Positions 1 to 9,250 of a stretch of DNA of 64,000 nucleotides are shown piece by piece. Within the stretch, counting starts at the first letter, position 1, and every line of letters starts with the position of its first letter. This DNA comes from Haematomicrobium sanguinis DSM 21259 (lineage in GTDB: Bacteria > Actinomycetota > Actinomycetes > Actinomycetales > Micrococcaceae): the NCBI RefSeq assembly GCF_000688395.1, contig NZ_JIAG01000005.1:1-64000 (forward strand), read 5' to 3'. The notes under the pieces are model-generated. The model had not been told where the DNA came from, made no database searches, and worked only from the letters and a program-made list of their open reading frames with translations. The translations under genes and the position numbers were made by a program.

Positions 1-219
1 GCCTTCTGCGAAGCACACCACATCACCCCCTGGTCCCACGGCGGCCACACCAACCTGAACAACGGCGCACTCCTATGCCCCTACCACCACCACTACATCC
101 ACACCGGCACCTGGACACTCACCATCACCAACAACACCCCCACCCTCACCCCACCACCCTGGATCGACCCCCACCAACAACCCCAAACCAACACCATCCA
201 CACCCTCCGCATCCAATAG
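1..219 (+). CDS. HNH endonuclease, C-terminal fragment (DUF222/HNH type)
   Basis: The reading frame is open from the first base and ends at TAG 217-219, giving the last 72 residues of a protein that begins outside the window. It opens with an HNH core: CEAHHITPW, then HGG-T, then NGALLCPYHHHYIH. This is the zinc/metal-binding beta-beta-alpha fold of the HNH domain at the end of actinobacterial DUF222 proteins. These are multicopy proteins of unclear function, with nuclease activity presumed from the fold. The tail is Thr/Pro rich. A strong palindrome follows 19 bases downstream. The DUF222 part is not visible and is inferred from the tail. Confidence 0.75.
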   Translation, partial: AFCEAHHITPWSHGGHTNLNNGALLCPYHHHYIHTGTWTLTITNNTPTLTPPPWIDPHQQPQTNTIHTLRIQ

Positions 220-237
220 GACAGCTGGAAAAAGCAC

Positions 238-274
238 GATGGCGCGTGCCCACTTCAAGTGGGCACGCGCCATC
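238..274. terminator. Bidirectional terminator palindrome
   Basis: Perfect 18-bp inverted repeat (238-255 with 257-274) around a single base, lying between two convergent genes. There is no clear U-tract, which is common in high-GC actinobacteria. It probably ends transcription from both sides. Confidence 0.7.
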
Positions 275-289
275 GGACAGCCGTGGAGG

Positions 290-2176
290 TTAGTTCATTC
301 CGCGCAGGTCCAGCACCAACGCATTCTCGCCATCTGCGTCCAGCTCCACCGGGATACCCCAGTCCTGCTGATACAAGTGGCAGGCCGCGTGCATCGGAAT
401 CTCACCACCAGGTTCACCATCACAGGCGGCCGCACGCGCGGTGATGTGCAGGACGCCGGAGGCCACCTCGGGATTGAGCGTGACTTCGCGATTCAACCCC
501 ACCGAGGTACCGGAGCCGTCCACCAGCAACTCCGGCGGCGTCGAAGACACCTGCAGTTGCGTTGGGTCACCCCACCGATCGTCGAGCTTCTGCCCTGCCG
601 GTGCGGCAAAGCGCACGGTGAGCCGAACATCTCCGGCGCGCAACGCCGTCGTTGGTCTTTGTGTTTGGGACGCGCCCTCGTCTACCGACTGCGCCTCGCG
701 GGGAATCGCGATGCGCACCAGCTCATGACGGTTCGTCTCGACAACCACTAAGAACGGTTCCTCGCCGGAGGAATCCACGAGCACATCGGAAGGCTCGGCG
801 AGCCCGCGCGCGAGGGTGGACACCTCGCCGGATGCCGGATCGAAACGGCGGATCGCGCCGTTGTAGGTATCGGCAATCGCCACCGACCCGTCCGGCAGGA
901 TCGTCACCCCGAGCGGGTGCTGCAACCTCGCCTGATCGGCCGCGCCGTCGCGGAAACCAAAGTCGAACAGACCCTCGCCGATTGCGGTGCCAACCCGCCC
1001 TTCCTCCAGGTAGCGCAGGGCGGAGGTTTCCGAGTCGGCGATCCAGAGCCGCCCGGCCGGATCGACCGCAAGTCCGGACGACTGCGCAAACCAGGCATCT
1101 GCAGCCGCCCCGTCCAGCAAGCCCTCCAAACCGGTTCCGGCCAGCACCGAAACGCGCCCGCCAACCGGATCAAAACCGAAAATCTGATGCGTCCCGGCCA
1201 TCGCGACGGCCAACACCCCGTCGCCCGGGAGCCAGACCATATCCCACGGCGAGGACAGCGAGACCTCACGGGCGTCACGATCCAAAGACAGCGCGCCCTC
1301 GCCGGCGTCGAGCAAACGTTGCACACCGTTACCGGCAACGGTCCCAACCTCTCCGGTCTCCAGGTTCAGCGAACGCAATCGGTGATTCACGGTGTCCGCA
1401 ACCACCACCGAGTAGCCAACCCGGTCCGCAATATCCGCTGGCAACAGCGCCAACCCTTGCGGCTCGTTGAACTTCGCCACCGATGCCGCACCATCGGCCC
1501 AGCCGCGCTCTCCAGAACCAAAGCGCGCCTTCACGGTTTGCAAGTCATCGTCCAGCAAGACGATCTGATGATGCCCGGTATCGGCAACGACATACCCCGC
1601 GCCCGGGAGCGCTATCGCCTTGCCCGGGAACCGCAGAGCCGTCTCGCGAGCCGGCGGCGCAACATACGGCCCATCCCCGCGGTGCAGGGTTCCTTTCGCC
1701 TCATGCTCGGCCACCAGCTCATCAATAAAGGACTCGAGGCCCGCCGCGTGCCCCTCCCCGGAGAGGTGCGCGGCAATATAGCCTTCGGGATCCACCACCA
1801 CAAGAGTCGGCCAGGCGCGCGCTGAGTACGCCTGCCACGTGGTTAATTCCGGGTCGTCAAGCACCGGATGGTGAATGTCGTAGCGATCCACCGCCGCGGC
1901 CAACGCCACCGGATCGGCCTCGTGCTCAAACTTCGGCGAGTGCACACCGATCGTGACCAGCACGTCCTTGTACTTTTCTTCCAAGGGACGCAGCTCGTCC
2001 AACACGTGCAGACAGTTAATACAGCAGAATGTCCAAAAATCCAGGATCAGAATCTTGCCGCGCAAGGACTGCAAGTCCAACGTCTCCCCGCCGGTGTTCA
2101 GCCAGTTCCGGCCCAGCAACTCGGAGGCGCGCACCCGGTAGTTCGCCCGGATGCTCTCGGTCGTATCGCTGCTCAT
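290..2176 (-). CDS. Thioredoxin-like/NHL-repeat protein
   Basis: 628 residues with no signal peptide. Residues 1-150 form a thioredoxin-like domain with the variant redox motif WTFCCINC (Cys51, Cys52, Cys55), as in the NHLRC2 family. Residues about 185-490 are NHL beta-propeller blades with recurring segments such as GYVVADTGHHQI, VVADTVNHRLR and VAIADTYNGAIRRF. Residues about 510-628 form a C-terminal beta-rich domain. It is probably a cytoplasmic thiol-redox protein; the substrate is unknown. The ATG overlaps the stop of the upstream CopD-CtaG gene by 4 nt (ATGA), so the two are translationally coupled, which fits a link to copper or cytochrome-oxidase redox work. Family placement is firm; the specific role is inference. 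Confidence 0.85.
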   Translation of the reverse strand: MSSDTTESIRANYRVRASELLGRNWLNTGGETLDLQSLRGKILILDFWTFCCINCLHVLDELRPLEEKYKDVLVTIGVHSPKFEHEADPVALAAAVDRYDIHHPVLDDPELTTWQAYSARAWPTLVVVDPEGYIAAHLSGEGHAAGLESFIDELVAEHEAKGTLHRGDGPYVAPPARETALRFPGKAIALPGAGYVVADTGHHQIVLLDDDLQTVKARFGSGERGWADGAASVAKFNEPQGLALLPADIADRVGYSVVVADTVNHRLRSLNLETGEVGTVAGNGVQRLLDAGEGALSLDRDAREVSLSSPWDMVWLPGDGVLAVAMAGTHQIFGFDPVGGRVSVLAGTGLEGLLDGAAADAWFAQSSGLAVDPAGRLWIADSETSALRYLEEGRVGTAIGEGLFDFGFRDGAADQARLQHPLGVTILPDGSVAIADTYNGAIRRFDPASGEVSTLARGLAEPSDVLVDSSGEEPFLVVVETNRHELVRIAIPREAQSVDEGASQTQRPTTALRAGDVRLTVRFAAPAGQKLDDRWGDPTQLQVSSTPPELLVDGSGTSVGLNREVTLNPEVASGVLHITARAAACDGEPGGEIPMHAACHLYQQDWGIPVELDADGENALVLDLRGMN

Positions 2177-4383
2177 GAATCGTCCTTGCTTCTCGATTTC
2201 GCGTCCGCACCGGCCCCGTCGCTCGAAGCACCTCCTCCTGAGGTGCCGGACGCCGGAGAGCCGCCACTCGTCGTCGTACTTTTTATCCCGGAACCGCGCC
2301 CAGCGCTAACCCGCGCGTCATTCTTAGCCATATCCTGGAACATTTGGTTATAAGCGGTGAGGTCCGCCTCGTTATTCCGATTGGCCTGACGGTCGCGGCG
2401 GCGCTGCTCGCGCGAATCCGAGCGCGACCACAGGATCGCGACGCCAATGGCCATCGCGACGGTCGGGATTTCACCGATCGCCCACATGAGCGAGGCGCCG
2501 GTGCCCTGGTCTTCGATCGCGCTGGGACCCCAATCGCGGCCGAGGTTGCCGAACCAGCTCGCCTGCAACAGCGCGTTGGAGCTCATCAGCGCGACACCGT
2601 AGAACGCGTGGAACGCCATGGTCGCGAGCAGGATGATCAGCCGCATCGGGTACGGGGCGCGGCGCGGCACCGGGTCCTTGCCCACCATCGAGAGCGCGAA
2701 AAGATAGCCGGACACCACAAAGTGCACCACCATCAGCACGTGCCCGGTATGCTCGCGCAACGCAAATCCGAAGAAACCGGTCGAGTAGAAAATAATGATC
2801 GAGCCGGCGAAGTTGACCGCCGCGAAAATCGGGTTGGTCACGACCTTCGCAAACGGGGAGTGCACGCCCCACAGGATCCATTCGCGCGCGCCGCGGCTGC
2901 CGTCCTTGCGGGCCGGGAGCGCCTTGAGCGCCAGCGTCACGGGTGCGCCGAGGACCAGGAAAAGCGGGATGACCATGGTCATGATCATGTGCTCGGCCAT
3001 GTGCACCGAAATCAGCACGTCGCCGTACACGCCCGGCGCGCCCGAGGTGACATACGTGAAAAACCCGAGCCCGGTAAACCAGGACACCGCGCGCATGATC
3101 GGCCACTTGTCGCCGCGCTTGTGCAGGCGCCACAGCCCGCGCGCGTACCCGATCCCGAGAATCAAAATGATCGTGAGGAACAGCCAGTCCCAGCGCCACA
3201 CGGTCAGCATCCGCTCCGGCGTGAGTTCAGGCGGCAGTTCATAACCGGTCAAGATGCGCGCAGGCGTCGCGTTCGGGTCGATATCCTCGCTGCGCGGCGG
3301 CGCGGTGCGTGACAGGCTCACCGCAATGGCGCTCACCGCGGCCATAATGAGAAGTTCGACGGCGATGAGTTGCCATAGCACGCGCCTCACCGAGAATTTC
3401 CGCTCACCATCCAGGTGAGGGATGAGCCAGCGCCGGTGCATAAAACCGATCATGCCGAGCACGATCGTCCCCGCACCTTTGAGCAGGACCATCACACCCC
3501 ACGGGGAGAGGAGTTGGCCGATGTTCTCCAGGCGTACTTGGGCGTTGATGACGCCGGAGAAGGCGACCACAATGAAGGCGATCAGCGCGAGCGTGGAGTA
3601 ACGGGTGAGAACGGTTTTAGCGTCGCGGCCAAGTTTCGCGGAGATCACCACGAGGACAACGATCCCGCCGACCCACACCGAGGCTCCGATCAGGTGCAGG
3701 AAGATCGAATTGGTGGCGCTCGTGTGGTCGTCGCCGGAGGCGGAGTGGCCGATGAGCGCCTTCGGGACGAGGCCCGCGAAGGCCAGAAGGAGAGTGATCA
3801 GCAGCGGCGTGTAGGTGCGGAACGCGAAGGCGAAGGTGGAAATGATGGCCGCGAAAATGGCGGTGGACAACCAGGCTTGACCGTTCGAGATGTTCATGAC
3901 GAAGTCGAGGAACGCGGTGGTGAACTGATCCGAGTTGCTGATTTTTTGGCCGGCGATATCGGAGAAGCTGAAAACCGTCATCGCAATCGCGGCCAGAGTC
4001 CAGGCGACCGAGGCGATTTGCGCGGTCAAGAGCGTGAGCCGAAAAACCGGGTGGTAGTCCTCCTCCGCGAGCGGCTGCTTCTTCTTGGGGCTCTTGTAAT
4101 TGCGGGCGCGAGTGTCCGGCGGAAGGATGACGGTCGCGAAAACGAGAGCGCCAATGGTGGTGGCCATGGCGTAGTCATTGACCATCTGCGCCAGGGGCAG
4201 CCCCCAGCGGGTGAGGGCACCGGGGTCGAGGGCGCTTCCGTTGGAAAAGGCGCTTCCCGAGTAGACGAGCGTTAACGCCAGCGCGGTTGCTCCGACGGCC
4301 AGCGCTATTCCCAACCAAATGGGGTTGACGCCGGTGTCCGTTTTTTCCGCGGTGGGCCGCTCTTTAAGGGTGGGGGAAGCCAT
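2173..4383 (-). CDS. CopD domain / cytochrome c oxidase assembly (CtaG_caa3) fusion membrane protein
   Basis: 736 residues, very hydrophobic, with roughly 14-16 membrane segments. The N-terminal half matches the CopD copper-transport type, with segments such as FLHLIGASVWVGGIVVL. The C-terminal half matches the caa3-type oxidase assembly family CtaG, with conserved histidines in SVHMAEHMIMTMVIP and GHVLMVVHF, and ends in a Gly/Ser-rich tail. Such fusions are common in actinobacteria and are thought to deliver copper to the CuB site of cytochrome oxidase. It is the first gene of a two-gene operon with the NHL-thioredoxin gene (4-nt overlap) and starts 6 bases after the stop of the gene upstream, so all three may be co-transcribed. 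Confidence 0.88.
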   Translation of the reverse strand: MASPTLKERPTAEKTDTGVNPIWLGIALAVGATALALTLVYSGSAFSNGSALDPGALTRWGLPLAQMVNDYAMATTIGALVFATVILPPDTRARNYKSPKKKQPLAEEDYHPVFRLTLLTAQIASVAWTLAAIAMTVFSFSDIAGQKISNSDQFTTAFLDFVMNISNGQAWLSTAIFAAIISTFAFAFRTYTPLLITLLLAFAGLVPKALIGHSASGDDHTSATNSIFLHLIGASVWVGGIVVLVVISAKLGRDAKTVLTRYSTLALIAFIVVAFSGVINAQVRLENIGQLLSPWGVMVLLKGAGTIVLGMIGFMHRRWLIPHLDGERKFSVRRVLWQLIAVELLIMAAVSAIAVSLSRTAPPRSEDIDPNATPARILTGYELPPELTPERMLTVWRWDWLFLTIILILGIGYARGLWRLHKRGDKWPIMRAVSWFTGLGFFTYVTSGAPGVYGDVLISVHMAEHMIMTMVIPLFLVLGAPVTLALKALPARKDGSRGAREWILWGVHSPFAKVVTNPIFAAVNFAGSIIIFYSTGFFGFALREHTGHVLMVVHFVVSGYLFALSMVGKDPVPRRAPYPMRLIILLATMAFHAFYGVALMSSNALLQASWFGNLGRDWGPSAIEDQGTGASLMWAIGEIPTVAMAIGVAILWSRSDSREQRRRDRQANRNNEADLTAYNQMFQDMAKNDARVSAGRGSGIKSTTTSGGSPASGTSGGGASSDGAGADAKSRSKDDS

Positions 4384-4388
4384 ACTTT

Positions 4389-6713
4389 CTATTGTCTGTT
4401 AGGTGCGCGCTGTTCGCCCAATTCCGTGTCCTGCCTCACGGATTCCGGGGTCTCTGGGAGCCAGTGCAGTCCGGGTTCAAGTTCGCGTTGGGTTTCCCTG
4501 CCCTGACCGTCGATCCAGGTCAGGGTAATTTTTGCCGGGGTCTTGACATGGAGGTAGCGCATGGAGGCCTCCATGGCTTTGACCCGCACGTGTCCCTTGT
4601 CCATCCCGATAATGCGGGAGCCGATTTCGCGCACGTGTTCATCGCGCTGCGCATACGGGCCAAGGATGAGGAATGCGTTCTCTGCCGCGATTTCGGCGAC
4701 GGCCTTAAAGACTTCGTGGACCGCGTTGTCGATGCCCCACTTCTCTCGCCAAGCATAAAGCGGAGCGTGGAACCAGTCCGAGACCATGTCGAGGTAGCTT
4801 TCGCCGGCAGTGGTCGGGGTGGTCGTGACCGTTTTCCCATCGGCGAGCACCCGGTTGAACTGCTGGCCGTCAATGAGCGGATCGGGGGTGAAGCTGTAGC
4901 GCAGGCGGTTCTGGCTGTGGTCGATCAGCTGAATGCCGGCGCCCAGGGTAGCGAACGTCTGGTCTAAGTCTTCGCGCTTGCCTTCGAGGAGATAGAGGTA
5001 CCAGCTCGCGTAGGCGCGCCATGCGGACCAGCCCATGGGGGCGTTGAGTTGGTTCACCATGTAGTTCACGGCATACTGCGCCTCCCAAAAGCGCAGCGTG
5101 GCTCCGTTGACTCGATGATCCGGGGTCAGCAGGGCGCTCAGTGCGCGGTGTTTGGTCAGCAGGTCTCGTGCGGCTCTGCGATACTTTTCCTGGCGTTCGG
5201 GGTCGCGGGTGCGTAGAGCCCCGAGGCCCAGTTGCAATGAGGAACAGGAAATCATGCCGTCTTCAAAGGTCATTTGGCCTTCGGTGCCGATGTCGTCCAG
5301 TTTTTCGGCGAGTTCGTCGAGGGCACGGTACGCGCTCTCTCGCAGCGCGGAGGCGGCGATCCTCAACGTCTTCGCGCGCTCGGCGTCCTCCCGCGCCGCT
5401 TGGGCCAGGAGCGCGGTGCTGGTTTCCAAGATGGACTTCGCAATATAGATGACCGCCGTGTAGTGGACGTCATGCCCGCTGTAGTAGGCGCCGTCCTCTC
5501 GTTGCGTGCTCATCAAGAATGTACACAAGCGGAAGGCCTGGACCAGGTCCTCCGGATCACCGAACGCTTCGTAGCGGTCGGTGAGGATTCCCGCGAGAGT
5601 GGCGGCGTCTTGAATGCGGCCGGTCTCCTGGGCAATGACGCCGCGCTCCGCGTCATAGATCTGCGGAAAGACGCGCAACCATTCTCGGATGCTCTGCATG
5701 TCGGCGTCCAGGTCTGGAACGATCCTGGCCGCCAGAAACATTGAGTAGAAACCGTAAAAGGACTCGGCGTGATGGGTTGGTTGCTGCCGAATGCGGTGGG
5801 CTTCCCTGCGGGCTATGTCCAGGTACTCTGCCCACGGCCGCCGGCGAAAGATCATGACGTCATTGTCGAGTCGGTAGACGCCCTCGCCTGGCGGAACTTG
5901 GTACGCGGTGACCCAGGGTTGTTCGTTGAAGGGTTCGTTGTCGAACTCGTCGTCTTCGTCATCGGGGTCCGGTTGGTACTCGTCCGCCATTTCCGGATCG
6001 CGCGGCGAAAAGTATGTTGTGATCGTCAGGTCTTCGCCGGGCGCGGCGGTGTAGTAGTTCGCGAGGTAGAGGTTGCGCGAGGTGGTTTCCGCGACAAACT
6101 TGGGGACGTCTGAGAGATCGCGGACCAAGCGGAACGCCAGGCGCCAGGTGCGCACTTCCCCGGGCGCAAGCGGCCGGCCCACTGGGTGTCGCATCGGCAA
6201 CGGGCCGGGGTGGCTGAGAAGCAGCGTGATGCCCTCGATGCGATGTCCACCGGACGGCACGGTCATCGCCGGGCGTGGATCGCGTTCGGGCAGGTCAAAG
6301 CTCCCGTGGGAGTAGTTCAGGCGCCACGCGCTCACCGGAGCATCGCAACTGAGCGCAAGAATTTCGCCGGTGGGGCGCATGAGGTAGCCCCAGAATCTGT
6401 CTAGCTCGCACCGCAGCAGTGTCGGAAAAAAGATACTGTCCCACTGCGGGTAGGACTTCATCTCGGTGTCGATCCCCAAGCGAAGCCCTACCTCGCCGAG
6501 CTGCTGTTCCTCGGCCGTGTTATTGGCGAGGGTGGCAGAGAGGACCAGGTCACCCGCGTCATCTGTGCCAATTTCGAGCCGAGAGTTGAGCGGACTCTCC
6601 TTGGGCAACACGAGCGCGAGCCGATTGGCGGCGTCGGTGCGCAGCGGGATGTCTACTCCGCCGCTTCTGAGTGCGCGTAAGTTGTCGGCAGTGCCGTCGA
6701 TGTACCAGCTCAT
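4389..6713 (-). CDS. Uncharacterised 774-residue protein, possible alpha/alpha-toroid carbohydrate-active enzyme
   Basis: No family is recognised with certainty. Residues about 1-260 look beta-rich with many Trp/Tyr/Arg pairs. A short acidic run of Asp/Glu lies near residue 245. Residues about 300-700 are long helices with aromatic turns (ESFYGFYSMFLAAR, REDGAYYSGHDVHY, MGWSAWRAYASWYLYLLEG), a pattern typical of six-hairpin glycosidase or lyase toroids. There is no signal peptide or membrane segment, so it should be cytoplasmic. It sits between the HU gene (a terminator separates them) and the CopD-CtaG gene, 5 bases from the latter. A glycoside hydrolase-like fold is inference from residue pattern only. 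Confidence 0.6.
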   Translation of the reverse strand: MSWYIDGTADNLRALRSGGVDIPLRTDAANRLALVLPKESPLNSRLEIGTDDAGDLVLSATLANNTAEEQQLGEVGLRLGIDTEMKSYPQWDSIFFPTLLRCELDRFWGYLMRPTGEILALSCDAPVSAWRLNYSHGSFDLPERDPRPAMTVPSGGHRIEGITLLLSHPGPLPMRHPVGRPLAPGEVRTWRLAFRLVRDLSDVPKFVAETTSRNLYLANYYTAAPGEDLTITTYFSPRDPEMADEYQPDPDDEDDEFDNEPFNEQPWVTAYQVPPGEGVYRLDNDVMIFRRRPWAEYLDIARREAHRIRQQPTHHAESFYGFYSMFLAARIVPDLDADMQSIREWLRVFPQIYDAERGVIAQETGRIQDAATLAGILTDRYEAFGDPEDLVQAFRLCTFLMSTQREDGAYYSGHDVHYTAVIYIAKSILETSTALLAQAAREDAERAKTLRIAASALRESAYRALDELAEKLDDIGTEGQMTFEDGMISCSSLQLGLGALRTRDPERQEKYRRAARDLLTKHRALSALLTPDHRVNGATLRFWEAQYAVNYMVNQLNAPMGWSAWRAYASWYLYLLEGKREDLDQTFATLGAGIQLIDHSQNRLRYSFTPDPLIDGQQFNRVLADGKTVTTTPTTAGESYLDMVSDWFHAPLYAWREKWGIDNAVHEVFKAVAEIAAENAFLILGPYAQRDEHVREIGSRIIGMDKGHVRVKAMEASMRYLHVKTPAKITLTWIDGQGRETQRELEPGLHWLPETPESVRQDTELGEQRAPNRQ

Positions 6714-6729
6714 GGTGGAGATAGAAGTA

Positions 6730-6759
6730 GGGCCGCCGTTTCAACTGAAACGGCGGCCC
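6730..6759 (-). terminator. Rho-independent terminator of the HU gene
   Basis: 14-bp GC-rich perfect stem (6730-6743 with 6746-6759) and a 2-nt loop, 21 bases after the HU stop codon on the same strand and just before the start of the next gene. Confidence 0.75.
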
Positions 6760-6780
6760 CCAATTCTCATGCGAGAACTA

Positions 6781-7065
6781 CTACTTCTTGGAGACAGCTG
6801 CCTTGAGCTTGGAGCCAGCGGTCAGCTTGACGCTGGAACCAGCAGGGATCTGGATGGTCTCGCCAGTCTGAGGGTTGCGACCGGTGCGAGCCTTACGCTC
6901 GGTGCGCTCAACAGCAACCCAACCCGGGATGGTGATCTTCTCACCCTTGGCAACGGAAGTTGCAAACACATCGAAGAGAGCGTCGAGAACACCGTTGACG
7001 GCGGTCTGGCTTGCGCCGGACTTCTCTGCTACCTCTGCCACAACATCGCTACGGTTCTTAGCCAA
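6781..7065 (-). CDS. hup: HU-family nucleoid protein
   Basis: 94 residues of the HU/IHF fold: dimerisation helices (KNRSDVVAEVAEKSG), beta arms, and the signature FATSVAKGEKITIPGWVAVE followed by RTGRNPQTGETIQIP, whose Arg-Asn-Pro tip intercalates in DNA. The start chosen is TTG at 7065: reading LAKNRSD it gives the normal HU N-terminus and sits 6 bases after a strong AGGAGG. A longer frame beginning at 7107 would add 14 residues unlike any HU. It lacks the long Lys/Ala tail of mycobacterial HupB. Monocistronic, with its own terminator. Confidence 0.93.
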   Translation of the reverse strand: MAKNRSDVVAEVAEKSGASQTAVNGVLDALFDVFATSVAKGEKITIPGWVAVERTERKARTGRNPQTGETIQIPAGSSVKLTAGSKLKAAVSKK

Positions 7066-7336
7066 TTTCGTCCTCCTGGACTGGATACTTTTACTTGCCG
7101 GATACACGCGGTTGCGTGCACCTCTCCCCGAAACTTACCAGCAATTACGGGCGCAACCGACCAAATTCCCCGGATTTCCGGCGTTTCGGACACTTTTTTT
7201 AGCTTTTCCCGTGGTTTTCATCCCCCAGCGAACGCTCCTGTCACTCCCGTCACACCCACGCTTGCGTTACGCGACCCCACGTTGCCTTCCTACGGCCCCG
7301 CTCCCGGCCCACGCGATCCCACGCTGCCAACCCGCG

Positions 7337-7376
7337 CGAGCAACCCTCCAGCCACCCGAGCAACCCTCCAGCCATC
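7337..7376. repeat. Two-unit 20-bp tandem repeat
   Basis: The 20-bp unit CGAGCAACCCTCCAGCCACC occurs at 7337-7356 and again, with one change near the end, at 7357-7376. It abuts the first copy of the 97-bp repeat. No gene is seen in 7066-7768; the stretch is filled by these repeats. Confidence 0.8.
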
Positions 7377-7468
7377 CGGGAAAGTAGGGTCACTTTGACA
7401 ATGTAGGGCGGTATACGGCCCTACATTGTCAAAACAACCCTAGAAAGTGACGGCGGCAGGGCGCACAC
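7372..7468. repeat. 97-bp intergenic repeat, copy 1
   Basis: Identical over 97 bases to 7611-7707. It holds a 16-bp perfect inverted repeat (7394-7409 with 7418-7433) around GGTATACG, nested in an outer pair GTCACTTT / AAAGTGAC. No coding potential. The element looks able to form a long hairpin. Confidence 0.9.
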
Positions 7469-7610
7469 CGTGAGGCAACGCGCGCGGTGAGGTCCGGTAG
7501 GGAGGCGAGGTCCCGCCGTCGTCCCTCACTGCTGGAGTATGTAGCGGCTAAGGCTCAAGTCCTGCGCCCGCCCGCTGCCGTCCGGACCACCCACCCGAGA
7601 AGCTGTCCAC

Positions 7611-7707
7611 CCATCCGGGAAAGTAGGGTCACTTTGACAATGTAGGGCGGTATACGGCCCTACATTGTCAAAACAACCCTAGAAAGTGACGGCGGCAGGG
7701 CGCACAC
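7611..7707. repeat. 97-bp intergenic repeat, copy 2
   Basis: Second identical copy, 239 bases after the first, ending four bases before the terminator of the rpmB-rpmG-rpsN operon. The 142 bases between the copies carry a CGCCGTCGT motif at 7512-7520 related to the dispersed family elsewhere in the window. Confidence 0.9.
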
Positions 7708-7710
7708 ACA

Positions 7711-7747
7711 AAAGTGGCCGCCCCCTCGATGAGGGGACGGCCACTTT
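7711..7747 (-). terminator. Terminator of the rpmB-rpmG-rpsN operon
   Basis: 17-bp stem with one mismatch (AAAGTGGCCG.. with ..CGGCCACTTT) closed by a 3-nt loop, starting 21 bases after the rpsN stop on the minus strand. Confidence 0.75.
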
Positions 7748-7768
7748 AGGGCGTGTCTGCGTCTGGAA

Positions 7769-8074
7769 TTACCAGGAAGACTTGGTCACGCCGGGCAGTT
7801 CGCCCTTGTGAGCCATGTTGCGGAAACGCACGCGGGAGATACCGAACTTCTGGAAGGTACCGCGCGGGCGGCCGTCGATCGCGTCGCGGTTGCGGACGCG
7901 GACCGGGGAGGCGTTGCGGGGCAGCTTCTGCAGTCCGACGCGAGCGGCTTCGCGCTCTTCATCGGTGGAGTTCGGGTTAACCAGAGCCTTCTTGAGCTCA
8001 GCACGCTTCGCGGCGTAGCGCGCAACGATGACTTTACGCTGCTCGTTTTTGGCGATCATTGACTTCTTAGCCAT
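7769..8074 (-). CDS. rpsN: 30S ribosomal protein S14, zinc-independent type
   Basis: 101 residues, full length for long-form S14. The conserved C-terminal part [20 protein letters not shown] and [19 protein letters not shown] is clear. No CxxC pairs are present; the protein contains no cysteine, so it is the zinc-free (C-minus) form. It is the last gene of a three-gene operon with rpmB and rpmG, 2 bases after the rpmG stop. Sets of this kind usually replace zinc-binding paralogues when zinc is scarce and are often Zur-controlled, but no convincing Zur site was found upstream here. Confidence 0.95.
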   Translation of the reverse strand: MAKKSMIAKNEQRKVIVARYAAKRAELKKALVNPNSTDEEREAARVGLQKLPRNASPVRVRNRDAIDGRPRGTFQKFGISRVRFRNMAHKGELPGVTKSSW

Positions 8075-8076
8075 GT

Positions 8077-8244
8077 TTAGCGCTCCTCTCGGAATTCGAC
8101 GTGCTGGCGGACTACCGGGTCGTACTTCTTCAGGACCAGGCGGTCCGGATCGTTACGGCGGTTCTTGCGGGTCACGTAGGTGTACCCGGTACCAGCGGTG
8201 GACTTGAGCTTGATGATGGGACGGACGTCCTTATCTTTTGCCAT
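8077..8244 (-). CDS. rpmG: 50S ribosomal protein L33, zinc-independent type
   Basis: 55 residues, usual length for L33, reading [18 protein letters not shown] and [24 protein letters not shown]. All four zinc-ribbon cysteines are absent. The ATG overlaps the rpmB stop by one base (TAATG), so translation is coupled. It is the middle gene of the rpmB-rpmG-rpsN operon. Confidence 0.95.
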   Translation of the reverse strand: MAKDKDVRPIIKLKSTAGTGYTYVTRKNRRNDPDRLVLKKYDPVVRQHVEFREER

Positions 8245-8513
8245 TAGAGCTTCTCACCTCGTGCAAGAATCTCGGCAACAACGGAGTCGATGCCACGTTG
8301 ATCAATAACTTTAATGCCCTTCGCCGACACGGTCAGCGTGACATTGCGTCGCAGGGAGGGAACCCAGTAACGCTTCTTCTGGATGTTCGGATCGAACCGA
8401 CGGCTGTTGCGTCCATGACCATGGACGTAGCGCTTGAGCGCCTTGCGGCTTGCTCGGGCAACGCTTTTTCCGAAGCTCGGCTCAGCTCCGGTCACCTGGC
8501 AACGTGCTGCCAT
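8244..8513 (-). CDS. rpmB: 50S ribosomal protein L28
   Basis: 89 residues; N-terminus [20 protein letters not shown], then [21 protein letters not shown], typical of L28. Only one cysteine (Cys5) is present, so the zinc ribbon of C-plus L28 is not intact. First gene of the operon with rpmG and rpsN. The upstream 330 bases hold no gene and may be a long leader. Confidence 0.95.
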   Translation of the reverse strand: MAARCQVTGAEPSFGKSVARASRKALKRYVHGHGRNSRRFDPNIQKKRYWVPSLRRNVTLTVSAKGIKVIDQRGIDSVVAEILARGEKL

Positions 8514-9250
8514 GATGGTGCCTTTCGTTTGACGTATCTACTAGGTGCGCAGGATTAGGACTACGCGATGCTCTACGTTGCGTCCCGTGTCGCCCGGCTC
8601 TACGCCCGCACGCACAGTGCGGCGATGTTGAATCCTGCGTCCGCGGCACACGTGCCCACACAGATATCTGCTGAAATCTTCTGCGGGAAATTCATGCCAG
8701 CGGCGGGTGAAGGGTTGCGATCGACTTGAGCCCCTAACTACCGGTCATCTCCACAACCGACGTGCCACACCTAAGCGGTTCATCAAGGTTGGGGTTACTT
8801 CCGGAGCAATCGCTCGCATCCACGCAACATAGCGCCTTGCTATTCTACGCGCTCACATACCACAAAGGCTAATCGGCACCTGATGTGAAAGCTCGCCCGA
8901 CGCAAAATGGGGGGACGCATCGGGCGAGCAGCTCTGAGTGGTTTTTCTTCGCGCAACACCACTGTGGGGGAACTGATTTTCACATCTCCACGGGGTTTTT
9001 CGGTCGCACTGACCACACTCACAATTGAATACCACGAGGAAAGAATTTTCAATCCGAGTTTGGAAAAAAATCTTGAGTTCCTTGATTTGGCGCCTCTGAC
9101 TAGGGGCTATACACTTTGCGCGCTCAGCAAAATGTGAATGCTCTTTCATATTTGTGCATCACTTTGCATGCATTTGAAGCTCCCCAGAGGACCCTCAAGC
9201 ACCGCCAATAATCGGTGGTATTTTCAGAATTTTGTGCCAGTGATTGTGTG
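8514..9250. other. 737-bp intergenic region with no supported gene
   Basis: It separates the divergent-free rpmB start from the SGNH hydrolase stop. The part from about 8940 to 9240 is much more AT-rich than its surroundings. Small frames at 8853-9149 (minus) and 8907-9137 (plus) overlap each other, lack good ribosome sites and resemble nothing known. A -10-like TAGAAT on the minus strand near 8840 could drive rpmB with a long leader. Confidence 0.5.

Noticed and set aside
652-1825. Long plus-strand frames opposite the NHL-thioredoxin gene, and similar opposite-strand frames elsewhere (for example 2344-3312, 3415-4275, 10885-11919, 29766-30914, 38773-40392)
   Set aside because: They mirror codon bias of real genes on the other strand, are Arg/Pro/Gly/His rich and lack ribosome sites.
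8514-8900. Zur box upstream of rpmB
   Set aside because: A zinc-regulated operator would be expected for Cys-poor L28/L33/S14, but no sequence close to the actinobacterial Zur palindrome could be picked out.
8853-9149. Small genes in the AT-rich part of the 8.5-9.2 kb gap
   Set aside because: Frames on both strands overlap each other, have no ribosome sites and show no recognisable composition.
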